From Sphingobacterium endophyticum (lineage in GTDB: Bacteria > Bacteroidota > Bacteroidia > Sphingobacteriales > Sphingobacteriaceae), in the NCBI RefSeq assembly GCF_009733535.1, contig NZ_SMMI01000005.1:186001-250000 (forward strand): a stretch of DNA of 64,000 nucleotides. Reading direction: 5' to 3'. Each line of letters opens with the position of its first letter. Position 1 is the first letter of the stretch. The notes under the pieces are model-generated. The model saw nothing but the letters and a program-made list of their open reading frames with translations, was not told where the DNA came from and searched no databases. Made by a program: the position numbers and the translations under genes. Shown in pieces: positions 43,440 to 52,691 of the stretch.

Positions 43440-44204
43440 TTAAAAAGGTGAAGGGCTCACGGATGTCCATCCACCATCAACCACTATTGTTTGTCCAGTA
43501 ATATGACGAGCATCCTCACTAACTAGAAATAAAGCAACTTTTGCAATATCTGTGGGATAAGCTGCAGTTCCAATTGGAGTTAGGTTTGCCCATGTTTTTA
43601 CGTATTCGGGATCCTCCAATGTTCTTTCAGTTAATGTTGCACCAGGAGCAATAGCATTCACATTAATTCCATAAGGTGACAACTCAAGAACAAGATGTTT
43701 TGCCAATAACTCCACCGCAGCTTTCGTCATACCATAAGCAGCAAGATCTTTATGTGCCTGATGGCCAGTTACTGATGAGGTAAATAAAATTGAACCTTTT
43801 TTATTATTGGATATAAAATATTTACCAGCAGATTGAGCAAGAAAAAATGCTCCTCCAATATTTACTTGTAAAACTTGGTATAAATCCTTAGGTTGATATT
43901 CTAAAAAGCTTCCAAACAAAGTTATTCCCGCATTTGCCAATACAATATCTAATGTTTTTGTTCTTGCTACAGCAAAATCAACAATTTCCCTATTGAAATC
44001 AGGATCACTTACATCTCCTGCGAATGCTAGACAGGTTCCAAATTCAGATAGAGCAGCGGCAGATTTTTCACTTAATTCATAATCTAAATCATTTAATATG
44101 ACGGTTGCTCCTTCAAGTAATAAACTTTTCGCAATTTCATAACCAATTCCTTTGCCTGCCCCTGTGACGATTGCAGTTTTTTTTTCAAATCTTTTTCTTT
44201 CCAT
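43440..44204 (-). CDS. Short-chain dehydrogenase/reductase
   Basis: 254 residues of the classical SDR fold: cofactor loop TGAGKGIGYEIAKSL, NAG in LANAGITLFG, catalytic Ser in SILFTSSVTGHQAHKDLAAY with Tyr and Lys (YGMTK), and the end AREDARHITGQTIVVDGGW type SEDARHITGQTIVVDGG. It is closest in style to gluconate-5-dehydrogenase or aldonate dehydrogenases, which fits its place between a sugar-acid dehydratase and a Gfo/Idh enzyme. It follows the dehydratase gene with a 17-base spacer on the same transcript. Confidence 0.9.
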   Translation of the reverse strand: MERKRFEKKTAIVTGAGKGIGYEIAKSLLLEGATVILNDLDYELSEKSAAALSEFGTCLAFAGDVSDPDFNREIVDFAVARTKTLDIVLANAGITLFGSFLEYQPKDLYQVLQVNIGGAFFLAQSAGKYFISNNKKGSILFTSSVTGHQAHKDLAAYGMTKAAVELLAKHLVLELSPYGINVNAIAPGATLTERTLEDPEYVKTWANLTPIGTAAYPTDIAKVALFLVSEDARHITGQTIVVDGGWTSVSPSPF

Positions 44205-44221
44205 TTATAAATTGCTAGATG

Positions 44222-45928
44222 TTAATGAGAATCTCTTAATACTTCAGATCCAGACCCACCTTTCAAGAAATCTAAATCTGCTCCCAAATGAGCTTGTTCA
44301 ACGTGGTCAACATATAACTTGACGTATCCACGGGTATATTTATTAAGGTCTAACTTCAAGTTTTGTTTTCTTTTTTCCAGCTCAGCTGCTTCTACTAAAA
44401 GATTTAATTGTCGTGCATCTACATCCAATTCTATTAAGTCTCCATTCTGTACAACTGCTAAAAGTCCACCTACAGCAGATTCAGGAGATACATGAAGAAT
44501 TACGGTACCGAACCCCGTTCCACTCATACGACCATCAGAAATTCTAACCATGTCAGTAACCCCTTTTTCCAGCAGCTTTTTAGGTATGCCCATATTGCCA
44601 ACCTCAGGCATTCCAGGATAGCCTTTTGGTCCAACATTTTTAAGTACTAAGACACTATTCTCATCAACATCCAAGTCATCCGAATCAATTTTCTTTTTAT
44701 AGTCTTCAATATCTTCAAAGACAACAGCCTTTCCTTTATGTTTCATTAATTTAGCGGTAGCAGCGGACGGTTTTATAACCGCACCATTTTCACAAAGGTT
44801 TCCTTTTAGGACCACGATTCCTGATTGTTTATTAAAGGGTGTATTCACAGATGAAATTACGTTTTCATTCAAGCTTTTCTGGTTTGCCGAATTTTCATTG
44901 ATAGTCTTTCCATTAACGGTTAAAGCATCTTTATTTAAAAATTCTTGAATACTATTCATAACTGCGGGAATCCCTCCGGCATAATAAAGATCTTCCATAA
45001 AATATTGACCAGAAGGCTGAAGATTAGCTACGAGCGGAATATTTTTAGAATAATGATCAAAATCTTCAAGTTTTAACTCGACTCCGATTCTTCCTGCGAT
45101 TGCCATTAGATGAATAGCAAAATTTGTAGATCCACCGATTGCCGCATTAACTTTAATGGCATTTTCGAAGGATTCTCGTTTCAAGATTTGGGATATTTTG
45201 ATATCATCTTTAATCATTTGGACAATTCTTCTTCCGGAGAGTCTCGCTAACACTTTCCGATTGGAGTCTGCTGCAGGTATTGCAGCATTATTAGGTAGAG
45301 TGAGTCCCAATGCTTCAACCATGCTAGCCATTGAAGAGGCGGTTCCCATAACTGCGCAATGACCGATACTACGGCACATTCCAGCTTCAGCCAAATTCAT
45401 TTCCTCCTCAGTAAGTAATCCTTTTTTTGACTCATCAGCAAATCGCCATAAATCACTTGTTCCAATATCCTTTCCTTGATATTTTCCCGTAAGCATGGCG
45501 CCCCCAGATACAACAATAGTTGGCAGGTCTACACTGCAGGCTCCCATAACTAAAGAAGGAGTAGTTTTATCGCAGCCGCATAACAAGATAACACCATCAA
45601 TTGGATTGGCACGAATAGATTCCTCCACGTCCATGCTAGCTAGATTTCGAAACAACATAGCAGTAGGTTTCATTAATGTTTCACCAAGCGACATGACAGG
45701 AAACTCTAATGGAAAACCTCCAGCTTCCAATACTCCTTTTTTAACAGCCTCTGCTAAATCGCGAAGGTGTGCATTACAAGGTGTTAATTCCGACCATGTA
45801 TTACATATTCCAATAACAGGTTTCCCCTCGAACATATCTGCTGGAATACCTTGATTTTTCATCCAGGCACGGTAAATAAAACCATCCTTTCCTTTTCTTG
45901 CAAACCATTCCTTGCTTCTTAACTTCAT
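44222..45928 (-). CDS. IlvD/Edd-family sugar-acid dehydratase (L-arabinonate/D-xylonate type)
   Basis: 568 residues. The Fe-S ligands are in ICNTWSELTPCN, LLCGCDKTTPS and MCRSIGHCAVMGTAS, the three-Cys pattern of the pentonate-dehydratase clade rather than the amino-acid IlvD clade. The active-site segment MPEVGNMGIPKKLLEKG and ISDGRMSGTGFG are present. The enzyme converts an aldonate to the 2-keto-3-deoxy acid in the cytoplasm. With the SDR and Gfo/Idh genes it makes a non-phosphorylated sugar-acid route. Exact substrate (arabinonate, xylonate, fuconate, galactonate) is not decided. Confidence 0.9.
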   Translation of the reverse strand: MKLRSKEWFARKGKDGFIYRAWMKNQGIPADMFEGKPVIGICNTWSELTPCNAHLRDLAEAVKKGVLEAGGFPLEFPVMSLGETLMKPTAMLFRNLASMDVEESIRANPIDGVILLCGCDKTTPSLVMGACSVDLPTIVVSGGAMLTGKYQGKDIGTSDLWRFADESKKGLLTEEEMNLAEAGMCRSIGHCAVMGTASSMASMVEALGLTLPNNAAIPAADSNRKVLARLSGRRIVQMIKDDIKISQILKRESFENAIKVNAAIGGSTNFAIHLMAIAGRIGVELKLEDFDHYSKNIPLVANLQPSGQYFMEDLYYAGGIPAVMNSIQEFLNKDALTVNGKTINENSANQKSLNENVISSVNTPFNKQSGIVVLKGNLCENGAVIKPSAATAKLMKHKGKAVVFEDIEDYKKKIDSDDLDVDENSVLVLKNVGPKGYPGMPEVGNMGIPKKLLEKGVTDMVRISDGRMSGTGFGTVILHVSPESAVGGLLAVVQNGDLIELDVDARQLNLLVEAAELEKRKQNLKLDLNKYTRGYVKLYVDHVEQAHLGADLDFLKGGSGSEVLRDSH

Positions 45929-46030
45929 AATGAACTGTTTATTTTTTAATCAATATTTTTATTAATCATTTGGCTAAAAATTTTAAAGAAATTTTATTCC
46001 TTTCTAAATCATAGGCTAAATGAAAATTGT

Positions 46031-46906
46031 TTATTCTTGTGATATTTTGGTTATATAATTTACAGATTCTTGTACATCTTTTAAGTTATTCTCCCAATCA
46101 TGTTCGCATTCGATAAAGATGTAACCAGAAAAAGCTTGTCGTTTTAATTCTGCCATTACTTTTGGATACTCTATAATTCCATTACTTATATTAACATCCT
46201 TGGCATTAATATTTCCGAATGAATCCAAATCTTTCACATGTAGACTGATAATATTCCCTTCCAATTTTTTCAAACATTCTACAGGATCGAGTCCGCTTCG
46301 TACCCAATGGCCAATGTCTGCGCAGATTTTTAAATTTCCGCGGTCCTTAATAGCTGATAATGCAGAATCCGGATGCCAATATTTACTGATTCCTTTAGCA
46401 TGTTCATGGATGGCAAATTTTATATTATTTTCACCCGCAAGCCTATTTATGTCGTCCAAAAATGAAATATCAGGTTCTCCTACTAAAAATTCCAACCCTA
46501 AGCGTTTTCCCTGCCTGAATAATTGCTCCCATTCAGCAAGAGTTTTAGCATCTGCATACATGGAAACCATTTTGATTTTATTTGAATCTAAAATCTCCTT
46601 TAATTGCAATAGGTCTTGTTCAGGTAAATTAGCAATTCTTTCATTTCTATAAGACTCCCCTAATTCATGAAATGAAAAACCTTCGACATAATTAACGCCT
46701 GTAGACTTTGATTTTCTTACTGCCTCTTCGAAAGAAAAATGATTAAATGAATATAAAGCAACCCCAATTTTAACCGATAGGTTTTTTAAAGAATCTGAAT
46801 TGGTTTCAATCTTTTTATGAGCAGTGGAATGATTGCATGAAATAAAAAAAATGCTTAATACTAATATATTCAATACAATCAGGATGGGGAATATTCGAAA
46901 TTTCAT
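46031..46906 (-). CDS. Sugar phosphate isomerase/epimerase (xylose isomerase-like TIM barrel), lipoprotein
   Basis: The chosen ATG at 46906 opens a signal with lipobox FFISC; the longer frame adds an unlikely 17 residues. The AP-endonuclease-2-like TIM barrel follows, with IGVALYSFNHFSFEEAVRKS, the metal-binding ICADIGHWVRSG and ISLHVKDLD, and HEHAKGISKYW. It would isomerise or epimerise a sugar in the periplasm or at the outer membrane. It is the first gene before the dehydratase, 102 bases apart, so the four genes are probably one unit. Confidence 0.87.
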   Translation of the reverse strand: MKFRIFPILIVLNILVLSIFFISCNHSTAHKKIETNSDSLKNLSVKIGVALYSFNHFSFEEAVRKSKSTGVNYVEGFSFHELGESYRNERIANLPEQDLLQLKEILDSNKIKMVSMYADAKTLAEWEQLFRQGKRLGLEFLVGEPDISFLDDINRLAGENNIKFAIHEHAKGISKYWHPDSALSAIKDRGNLKICADIGHWVRSGLDPVECLKKLEGNIISLHVKDLDSFGNINAKDVNISNGIIEYPKVMAELKRQAFSGYIFIECEHDWENNLKDVQESVNYITKISQE

Positions 46907-47040
46907 AAGATAAATTTTTATTACTGATTTAATACATTGAAATAATGAATTATTCAATTTGTTTATATGGTTTAATACTTTTTCAATTGTTTTGAATAAG
47001 CATTATTAAAAGATTGAAACTAAATTTAAACAAAAAAAAA

Positions 47041-47067
47041 TACACCCTCACTATGATTGAAGGTGTA
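47041..47067 (-). terminator. Terminator of the MutS-like gene
   Basis: Stem TACACCCTCA with TGAAGGTGTA (9 of 10 pairs), 7-base loop, flanked by an A-run and a T-run. It suits the minus strand and may work in both directions. Confidence 0.75.
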
Positions 47068-47168
47068 TTTTTTGAAATAAATATGTTACTGTTTATTATT
47101 CTGAACTAATTTTCAATTATTAAATTGAAAGTGTTGTGAAAAAAGACTTTGTTGTAAATTTTTAATTT

Positions 47169-48491
47169 TTAGGCTTTCAATTTATCGATTGATTCAAAGG
47201 CACCACTTTTCTTAAGCAACCACATTCCTAATTTTTCTTCAGCAATTCCTTCTTTTATTTTGTAAGTAAAGATTGGCAATCCATCAGGGTCTGATTCAAT
47301 ATTCATTTTAAAGAATCCAACTGCCGGGATTTTTTTTAATTCATTAGCCAATTCTGTAATATGCGAGGAGACAATAACATAAGGACCGTCCACGTCTGCA
47401 AGATTTTCAAGCACTTTTAAAATAGCATTTGAAGCATCCAAATGGTTTGTACCCTTGAACAATTCATCTAAAATAATAACAGCATTGGAATCCTTTGGTA
47501 ACTGGTCAACAATCGTTTTCAAACGCATAGCTTCCACATAAAAATGGCTGTAACCAAGGTCTAAATTATCTTGAAGATTTATACTTGTAAATACCCCATC
47601 TATGATATCAGTTTTAATAGATTCTGCGGGCACAGGAAAACCAATGTGGGTAAGGTAAAGGGCAGTTGATATAGTTTTAATGATGGATGATTTACCTGCC
47701 ATATTTGCACCAGTAAGAAACCAGACCTTTTTATCTCTGGACATTCTTATATCATTATTAACTGGATTTTTATGGAAAATATGATAAACACCTTTCATCT
47801 CAATTGCCCCAGTTTGGTTTTTCGGAAAAACTTCAGGATAGCTAAAACCATTTGCTTTAGAAACTTTGGCTACTGATAGATAAGCATCGATTTGATAAAA
47901 AAAAGTAATAATTTTCTTGATCTTAGGTGCTAGGGTATATCTGATCATTTTGTCGAAATTTTCAATATTGAAAATATTAATTCTCAATTTCTCAGCATCA
48001 TATTTCTTGTTTTTGAAAATCATGGCAAGACAATCTTCAATCAACTGAATAATTTCTTCTACATCGGCATAAGCAACATCATGATTAATTTTTTTATAAT
48101 AATTTTGGCATTTAATCATAAAGTCACATGCCTCAATGATTGATCTTTTCCGATAGTAGTAAGCAGGGGTTCTTACCCCAACAAAATCCATTAAGGTTAA
48201 TGAAGCAGTTCTTCCTGAATGTGATGATCGAACATATTTTTCAAGGTCACTTACGATCACTCTATAAAATAAAAAGTCTTCATCTGCGACTGGCTCTAAA
48301 CGACGTATTTTTATTTGTCTATCTTTTATTTCATTAACATCAACAATAGGATTATAAAATATATCTCTCAGAAAGAACATTCCTCCATCCGTAATGGTAT
48401 GATCAAAGTATTCCAAAATAGTCCGGCTGTGCCTATCTCGTAATTGAATGTCTTTTAAAGTTTGTTCATCTATCAAAAATTTATCGCTCAT
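47169..48491 (-). CDS. MutS-like ATPase without mismatch-recognition domains
   Basis: 440 residues from the ATG at 48491. The N-terminal helical part is the lever/clamp region of MutS (FDHTITDGGMFFLRDIFYNP, then long helices), and the ATPase domain has Walker A TGANMAGKSSIIKT, Walker B VIILDELFKGTNHLDASNAI and HITELANELKK. The mismatch-binding domains I and II of MutS are absent, as is the Smr domain of MutS2. Such short members form a distinct Bacteroidota group of unknown function, probably DNA-linked. It is a single transcript with its own terminator. Confidence 0.85.
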   Translation of the reverse strand: MSDKFLIDEQTLKDIQLRDRHSRTILEYFDHTITDGGMFFLRDIFYNPIVDVNEIKDRQIKIRRLEPVADEDFLFYRVIVSDLEKYVRSSHSGRTASLTLMDFVGVRTPAYYYRKRSIIEACDFMIKCQNYYKKINHDVAYADVEEIIQLIEDCLAMIFKNKKYDAEKLRINIFNIENFDKMIRYTLAPKIKKIITFFYQIDAYLSVAKVSKANGFSYPEVFPKNQTGAIEMKGVYHIFHKNPVNNDIRMSRDKKVWFLTGANMAGKSSIIKTISTALYLTHIGFPVPAESIKTDIIDGVFTSINLQDNLDLGYSHFYVEAMRLKTIVDQLPKDSNAVIILDELFKGTNHLDASNAILKVLENLADVDGPYVIVSSHITELANELKKIPAVGFFKMNIESDPDGLPIFTYKIKEGIAEEKLGMWLLKKSGAFESIDKLKA

Positions 48492-48860
48492 AACTATTGT
48501 ATAATTTAGGTTTTTCAAAGATTGATAAAGCCATCGTATTAAAAATACGATTTTTGCCTAATGAATATTGTTATTTTATTAATATGATGCATTTAAGCGA
48601 TAAAATGCATATTAAAAAAGCATTTATTCATTAAAATTTTTATTTCATTAATGTTCCAATATTACTAATTCTTTCAATCCATTTATTTCGGATTTTTCCA
48701 GTTGACAGACTTATTTGAAATCAACTCTAATGATTATGTTATAACAACTAAAACAGATTTTCTCTTATTATTTAAAATTAGTAGAAATCTATCCACAACC
48801 TTTATGTATTGTGGCATGATTATTCTTGATGTGATTTTCAAAATACTACAATACATTATT

Positions 48861-49727
48861 ATGGAATTACTACAAATCAACACTGAAATTGAGGCTTCAA
48901 ATCAACTTTTAGATCAAGGAGGAATTTGGATGCTAAAAATTAAGGACATGGCTCTAGAATATGCACCTAAGGTTCTTGGCGCTATTTTAGTTTATTTAAT
49001 TGGTCAATGGATCATTGGTCGAATTGGAATTTTAATTAAAAAGGTTTTATCGAACAAGAAGTTTGACATCTCACTGCAAAAGTTTTTAGTTTCCATTGTC
49101 AAAGTAACCTTAACGGTATTAATGTTTTTGGCGATAATTGGCATGTTGGGGGTAAACATTACTAGTTTTGCTGCACTATTAGCGGGAGCTGGATTAGCAA
49201 TTGGAGCTGCATTAAATGGATCTTTGGGGAATTTGGCTGGAGGAGTCATGCTTATGATTTTCAAACCCTTTAAGGTTGGTGATTTAATTGAAGCACAAGG
49301 AAGCGTTGGTTTAGTAACAGAAATTGGAATTTTTAATACAACCCTTTTGTCTCCAGAAAACAAAACGATTATTCTTCCTAATGGAGCTCTATCAACTGGA
49401 GTAATCACAAATTTTAACACACATGGAAATTTAAGGGTAGATTTAAAAATGGCGATTGCCTTAGATCAAAACATTGAATATGCACGTGAAGTTGCAATTG
49501 GGGCAATGAAGCAACATCCGAATGTATTGAATGAACCTCAACCTGAGGTTAGCGTTTTGGAAGTAGCCAATGGCATGACCACTTTAGCAATAAGACCCTA
49601 CACTACCCAAGATAATTATTGGAATGTATTTTTTGAAACCCAAGAATTGGTGAAAAATGCTTTTGACCAAAACGGAATTAAGGGTCCGATTCCACATACA
49701 GTTATTATAAATAAGTCAAATAATTAA
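48861..49727 (+). CDS. MscS-family mechanosensitive channel
   Basis: 288 residues from the ATG at 48861; a TTG at 48702 gives 53 extra residues that do not belong to the family. Three membrane helices are visible, the last with GLAIGAALNGSLGNLAGGVM, the pore-lining helix with the Gly/Ala pattern of MscS. The beta domain carries FKPFKVGDLIEAQGSVGLVT and the C-terminal cytoplasmic vestibule follows. The channel opens under membrane tension to release solutes after hypo-osmotic shock. A terminator follows at 49750-49769. Confidence 0.93.
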   Translation: MELLQINTEIEASNQLLDQGGIWMLKIKDMALEYAPKVLGAILVYLIGQWIIGRIGILIKKVLSNKKFDISLQKFLVSIVKVTLTVLMFLAIIGMLGVNITSFAALLAGAGLAIGAALNGSLGNLAGGVMLMIFKPFKVGDLIEAQGSVGLVTEIGIFNTTLLSPENKTIILPNGALSTGVITNFNTHGNLRVDLKMAIALDQNIEYAREVAIGAMKQHPNVLNEPQPEVSVLEVANGMTTLAIRPYTTQDNYWNVFFETQELVKNAFDQNGIKGPIPHTVIINKSNN

Positions 49728-49749
49728 TTATTGAAAATGAGATAAAATT

Positions 49750-49769
49750 GCCCTGACAGAAGTTAGGGC
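49750..49769 (+). terminator. Rho-independent terminator after the MscS gene
   Basis: GCCCT pairs with AGGGC over a 10-base loop, followed by TTTTTATTTA on the plus strand. Confidence 0.75.
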
Positions 49770-49772
49770 TTT

Positions 49773-50672
49773 TTATTTACCAAACTTTTTTATGAAATCC
49801 CCTGGGGTGCAATTATGAAACGCTTTAAATTGCTTGACGAAATAACTTAAAGAACTAAATCCAGTTTTGTAGGCAACATCTGAAATATTTGAATCCGTCT
49901 GTAGAAGTAAATTTCTGGCGTTAACCATTCTTTCTTCCAAAATATAAGTTCCAGGAGTCTTACCACAATATGCTTCGAACATACGATGCAATTTGCTTTT
50001 ACTACAATTCCCAATTCTCATTAATATTTCCGTATTCAGAGTCTGACCTAGATTTCCCTTAATAAAGTTCTTGATTGCATGCAATTGGCTATTAACTAAT
50101 ATTGGATTCTTAGCTTGGATATGTTCCTTTTGCGATTCAATGATTCTGATTAATAAAGATTTTAATAGAAGATCGCTCAGGGCGATATTGGGTTGCTCCT
50201 GTGTAGCAACTTGTAAAAGTTCACTAAATGCCCTAACAAGCCCCGAATTATTATTGAAATGAAAATTGGAAAAATCCAATGACCAGTTTTCACCTTCAGG
50301 GTAATTCTGGTTTAAAAATTCCAATTGTTTTTCTATCGATTCTTTAGAGATTAATATAGTAGCACATTGAACTGGGTTTTTTTCATCCGCTTCTGGGAAA
50401 TCAGCAAAAATAGTTTCTCCTTCTGGAAGTACTAACGACGATCCTGGCATAAACTTAAATTGTTCGGCATCTTTAGTATGAACGGTTTTATATCCTCGAA
50501 TCATACTTGAAATAGATAGTCCTTCATAAGTGATTTTCACTTTTGTTGAAGATTGGAAGGTTTCAAAGATATTTATTTCAAACTCGCCACAATCGAAACG
50601 TGTTTGATTTTCTTGTCCACTCCTCAGATGTTCGGGGGTTTGGATGGACAATAGGTCGATTGTATAACTCAT
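49773..50672 (-). CDS. AraC-family transcriptional regulator
   Basis: 299 residues. The C-terminal 100 residues form the two helix-turn-helix units of AraC: LNTEILMRIGNCSKSKLHRM (first) and SDVAYKTGFSSLSYFVKQFK with NCTPGDFIKK (second). The N-terminal 190 residues hold a cupin-like part with GSSLVLPEGETIFADFPEAD and helices of a dimer type. It is divergent from the GlcG-like and formaldehyde dehydrogenase genes (136 bases apart) and is likely to control them. The inducer is unknown. Confidence 0.92.
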   Translation of the reverse strand: MSYTIDLLSIQTPEHLRSGQENQTRFDCGEFEINIFETFQSSTKVKITYEGLSISSMIRGYKTVHTKDAEQFKFMPGSSLVLPEGETIFADFPEADEKNPVQCATILISKESIEKQLEFLNQNYPEGENWSLDFSNFHFNNNSGLVRAFSELLQVATQEQPNIALSDLLLKSLLIRIIESQKEHIQAKNPILVNSQLHAIKNFIKGNLGQTLNTEILMRIGNCSKSKLHRMFEAYCGKTPGTYILEERMVNARNLLLQTDSNISDVAYKTGFSSLSYFVKQFKAFHNCTPGDFIKKFGK

Positions 50673-50808
50673 ATTTAATCCTGATTAACGCTTTTACTAA
50701 GTTAAATTTTATTTTGAAACTATCTTTATACTTAATGAAACTATACTTACACCAATCCAATTTCACATGAGATAACTTTAAGGTATATAAACTTAAAATA
50801 TCAATACT

Positions 50809-51210
50809 ATGAGTAACATCACATTAGAACAAGCAAGAAAAGTAGTTGATGCAGCTATTAAAAAATCGCAGGAATTAGGTGTAAAAATGAATATCGCAGT
50901 AGTTGATTCAGGAACAAATTTAGTGGCCTTTAATAAAATGGATGACGCTTGGCTAGGTTCAATTGACATCTCACAAAAGAAAGCTAGAACAGCTAGGTAT
51001 TTCAACATGGATACAGGGGAAATCGGGAAATTGTCACAACCGGGAGGATCTTTATATAATATAGAACATTCAAACAATGGATTGATAACTTTTCCTGGAG
51101 GAGTTGTAATTAAGGATTCAAGTGGGAATATTATCGGAGCAGTAGGAGTTAGTGGCAGTACGGTCGAGGATGATCATGCGGTAGCTGCTGCGGGAGCATC
51201 GGCCGTGTAG
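50809..51210 (+). CDS. GlcG/HbpS-family (DUF336) protein
   Basis: 133 residues, full length for the family: [58 protein letters not shown] and [20 protein letters not shown] with [12 protein letters not shown]. The domain binds heme or small organic molecules in some members and acts as an unknown accessory of glycolate or propanediol pathways in others. It is 38 bases before the formaldehyde dehydrogenase gene and probably on the same transcript under the divergent AraC regulator. Confidence 0.9.
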   Translation: MSNITLEQARKVVDAAIKKSQELGVKMNIAVVDSGTNLVAFNKMDDAWLGSIDISQKKARTARYFNMDTGEIGKLSQPGGSLYNIEHSNNGLITFPGGVVIKDSSGNIIGAVGVSGSTVEDDHAVAAAGASAV

Positions 51211-51248
51211 GTCCAATATTTCTATTCACCTTATTAAAATTATTCATT

Positions 51249-52442
51249 ATGTGTCAAAATCATGGAGTAGTGTACATGGGGCCGGGTGAGGTTCAGGTAC
51301 AAGAAATAGATTACCCTAAACTAGCATTAGGGGACAGAAAATGCGAACATGGAGTCATTTTAAAAATCGTATCTACGAATATTTGTGGATCTGACCAACA
51401 TATGGTCCGAGGTCGAACGACAGCTTCAGCGGGGCTTGTACTTGGTCATGAAATAACAGGCCAGGTAGTTGAGGTTGGGAGAGATGTAGAATTTATAAAG
51501 GTTGGAGATATTGTTTCAGTACCCTTCAATATAGCGTGCGGAAGGTGTCGAAATTGCAAGGAAGGCAAAACAGGAATCTGTTTGAATGTAAATCCTTCGC
51601 GTCCTGGAGCTGCCTATGGTTATGTAGATATGGGTGGATGGATTGGAGGTCAGGCGGAGTATGTCATGGTTCCTTATGCTGATTTCAATTTATTGAAATT
51701 TCCAGATAATGATCAAGCTATAGCATATATCAAAGATCTGACTATGCTTTCTGACATCTTCCCTACTGGATTTCATGGCGCTGTATCCGCTGGTGTAGGC
51801 CCAGGATCAATAGTATATGTTGCTGGAGCTGGACCCGTAGGGTTAGCCTGTGCAGCGAGCTGTCATCTTTTAGGGGCAGCTGTTGTCATTGTTGGCGATC
51901 TTAATGAGGAAAGATTGGCTCAGGCAAGGAGTTTTGGATGCGAAACAGTAAATCTTAATACTGATGTAGAATTATCAGAACAGATTGCAGCGATTGTAGG
52001 TGTGCCTGAAGTTGATTGTTTTGTGGATTGTGTAGGTTTTGAAGCCAGAGCACATTCACATAGTGGGAATTCCGAAGAACAGCCGGCGGTCGTATTAAAT
52101 CAAGCAATGGAAATCACAAGGGCTGGTGGAGCGATAGGTATTCCAGGACTTTATGTGACAGAAGATCCAGGAGCGGTTGATGGTGCAGCAAAACAAGGAA
52201 ATCTTAAAATTAGATTTGGGCTAGGTTGGGCAAAATCACATTGTTTCCATACAGGTCAATGCCCGGTAATGAAATATCACAGGCAATTGATGAATGCAAT
52301 ACTATATGATAAAATTAAAATAGCAGACGCAGTCAATGTACAAGTCATTGAATTAAATGAGGCACCAAAAGGTTATGCCGATTTTGATAAGGGGGCAGCA
52401 AGAAAATATGTTATCGACCCTCATGGAATGATTCCTGCATAA
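51249..52442 (+). CDS. fdhA: Glutathione-independent formaldehyde dehydrogenase (FdhA type)
   Basis: 397 residues of zinc-dependent MDR enzymes: catalytic zinc motif NICGSDQHMVRGRT and GHEITG, structural zinc motif CGRCRNCKEGKTGIC, and cofactor loop VAGAGPVGLACAA. The long insert WIGGQAEYVMVPYADFNLLK and YGYVDMGG are typical of FdhA, which keeps NAD(H) bound and oxidises formaldehyde (or dismutates it) without glutathione. The first codons MCQNHGVVYMGPGEVQVQEI also match the family. A terminator follows at 52476-52495. Confidence 0.92.
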   Translation: MCQNHGVVYMGPGEVQVQEIDYPKLALGDRKCEHGVILKIVSTNICGSDQHMVRGRTTASAGLVLGHEITGQVVEVGRDVEFIKVGDIVSVPFNIACGRCRNCKEGKTGICLNVNPSRPGAAYGYVDMGGWIGGQAEYVMVPYADFNLLKFPDNDQAIAYIKDLTMLSDIFPTGFHGAVSAGVGPGSIVYVAGAGPVGLACAASCHLLGAAVVIVGDLNEERLAQARSFGCETVNLNTDVELSEQIAAIVGVPEVDCFVDCVGFEARAHSHSGNSEEQPAVVLNQAMEITRAGGAIGIPGLYVTEDPGAVDGAAKQGNLKIRFGLGWAKSHCFHTGQCPVMKYHRQLMNAILYDKIKIADAVNVQVIELNEAPKGYADFDKGAARKYVIDPHGMIPA

Positions 52443-52475
52443 TTTAAGACCACTACATCTACACTTTAAAACATG

Positions 52476-52495
52476 GCCCCAGCATAAGTTGGGGC
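52476..52495 (+). terminator. Rho-independent terminator after fdhA
   Basis: GCCCCA pairs with TGGGGC over an 8-base loop, followed by TATTTTTTG on the plus strand. Confidence 0.8.
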
Positions 52496-52652
52496 TATTT
52501 TTTGAATAATTTTATCAATAAAAAACATAAAATCGAAATATAAAAATCAAAACTAAACAGAATTAAATAAAGAAATATAAATGTAATACAAAATATTATT
52601 TTGATATAAAAATATTACTCAATATCATATTTCAAAATATGATTGATTTTAT

Positions 52653-52660
52653 TATTTTTG
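52653..52660 (+). promoter_or_regulatory. -7 element of the FUSC gene (TATTTTTG)
   Basis: Fits TAnnTTTG and lies 32 bases before the TTG start codon, supporting that start. Confidence 0.55.
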
Positions 52661-52691
52661 CGCATTAATAAATAAATTCAATTATAAAATA

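Noticed and set aside
45495-45854. Plus-strand frame of 119 codons inside the dehydratase gene
   Set aside because: Antisense shadow of conserved Fe-S enzyme motifs.
46200-46652. Plus-strand frame of 150 codons inside the isomerase gene
   Set aside because: Opposite to a strongly supported enzyme; its product is low in recognisable pattern.
48587-48610. ATGCATTT-N8-AAATGCAT dyad before the MscS gene
   Set aside because: Simple AT-rich dyad without a promoter element or neighbouring regulator to support it.
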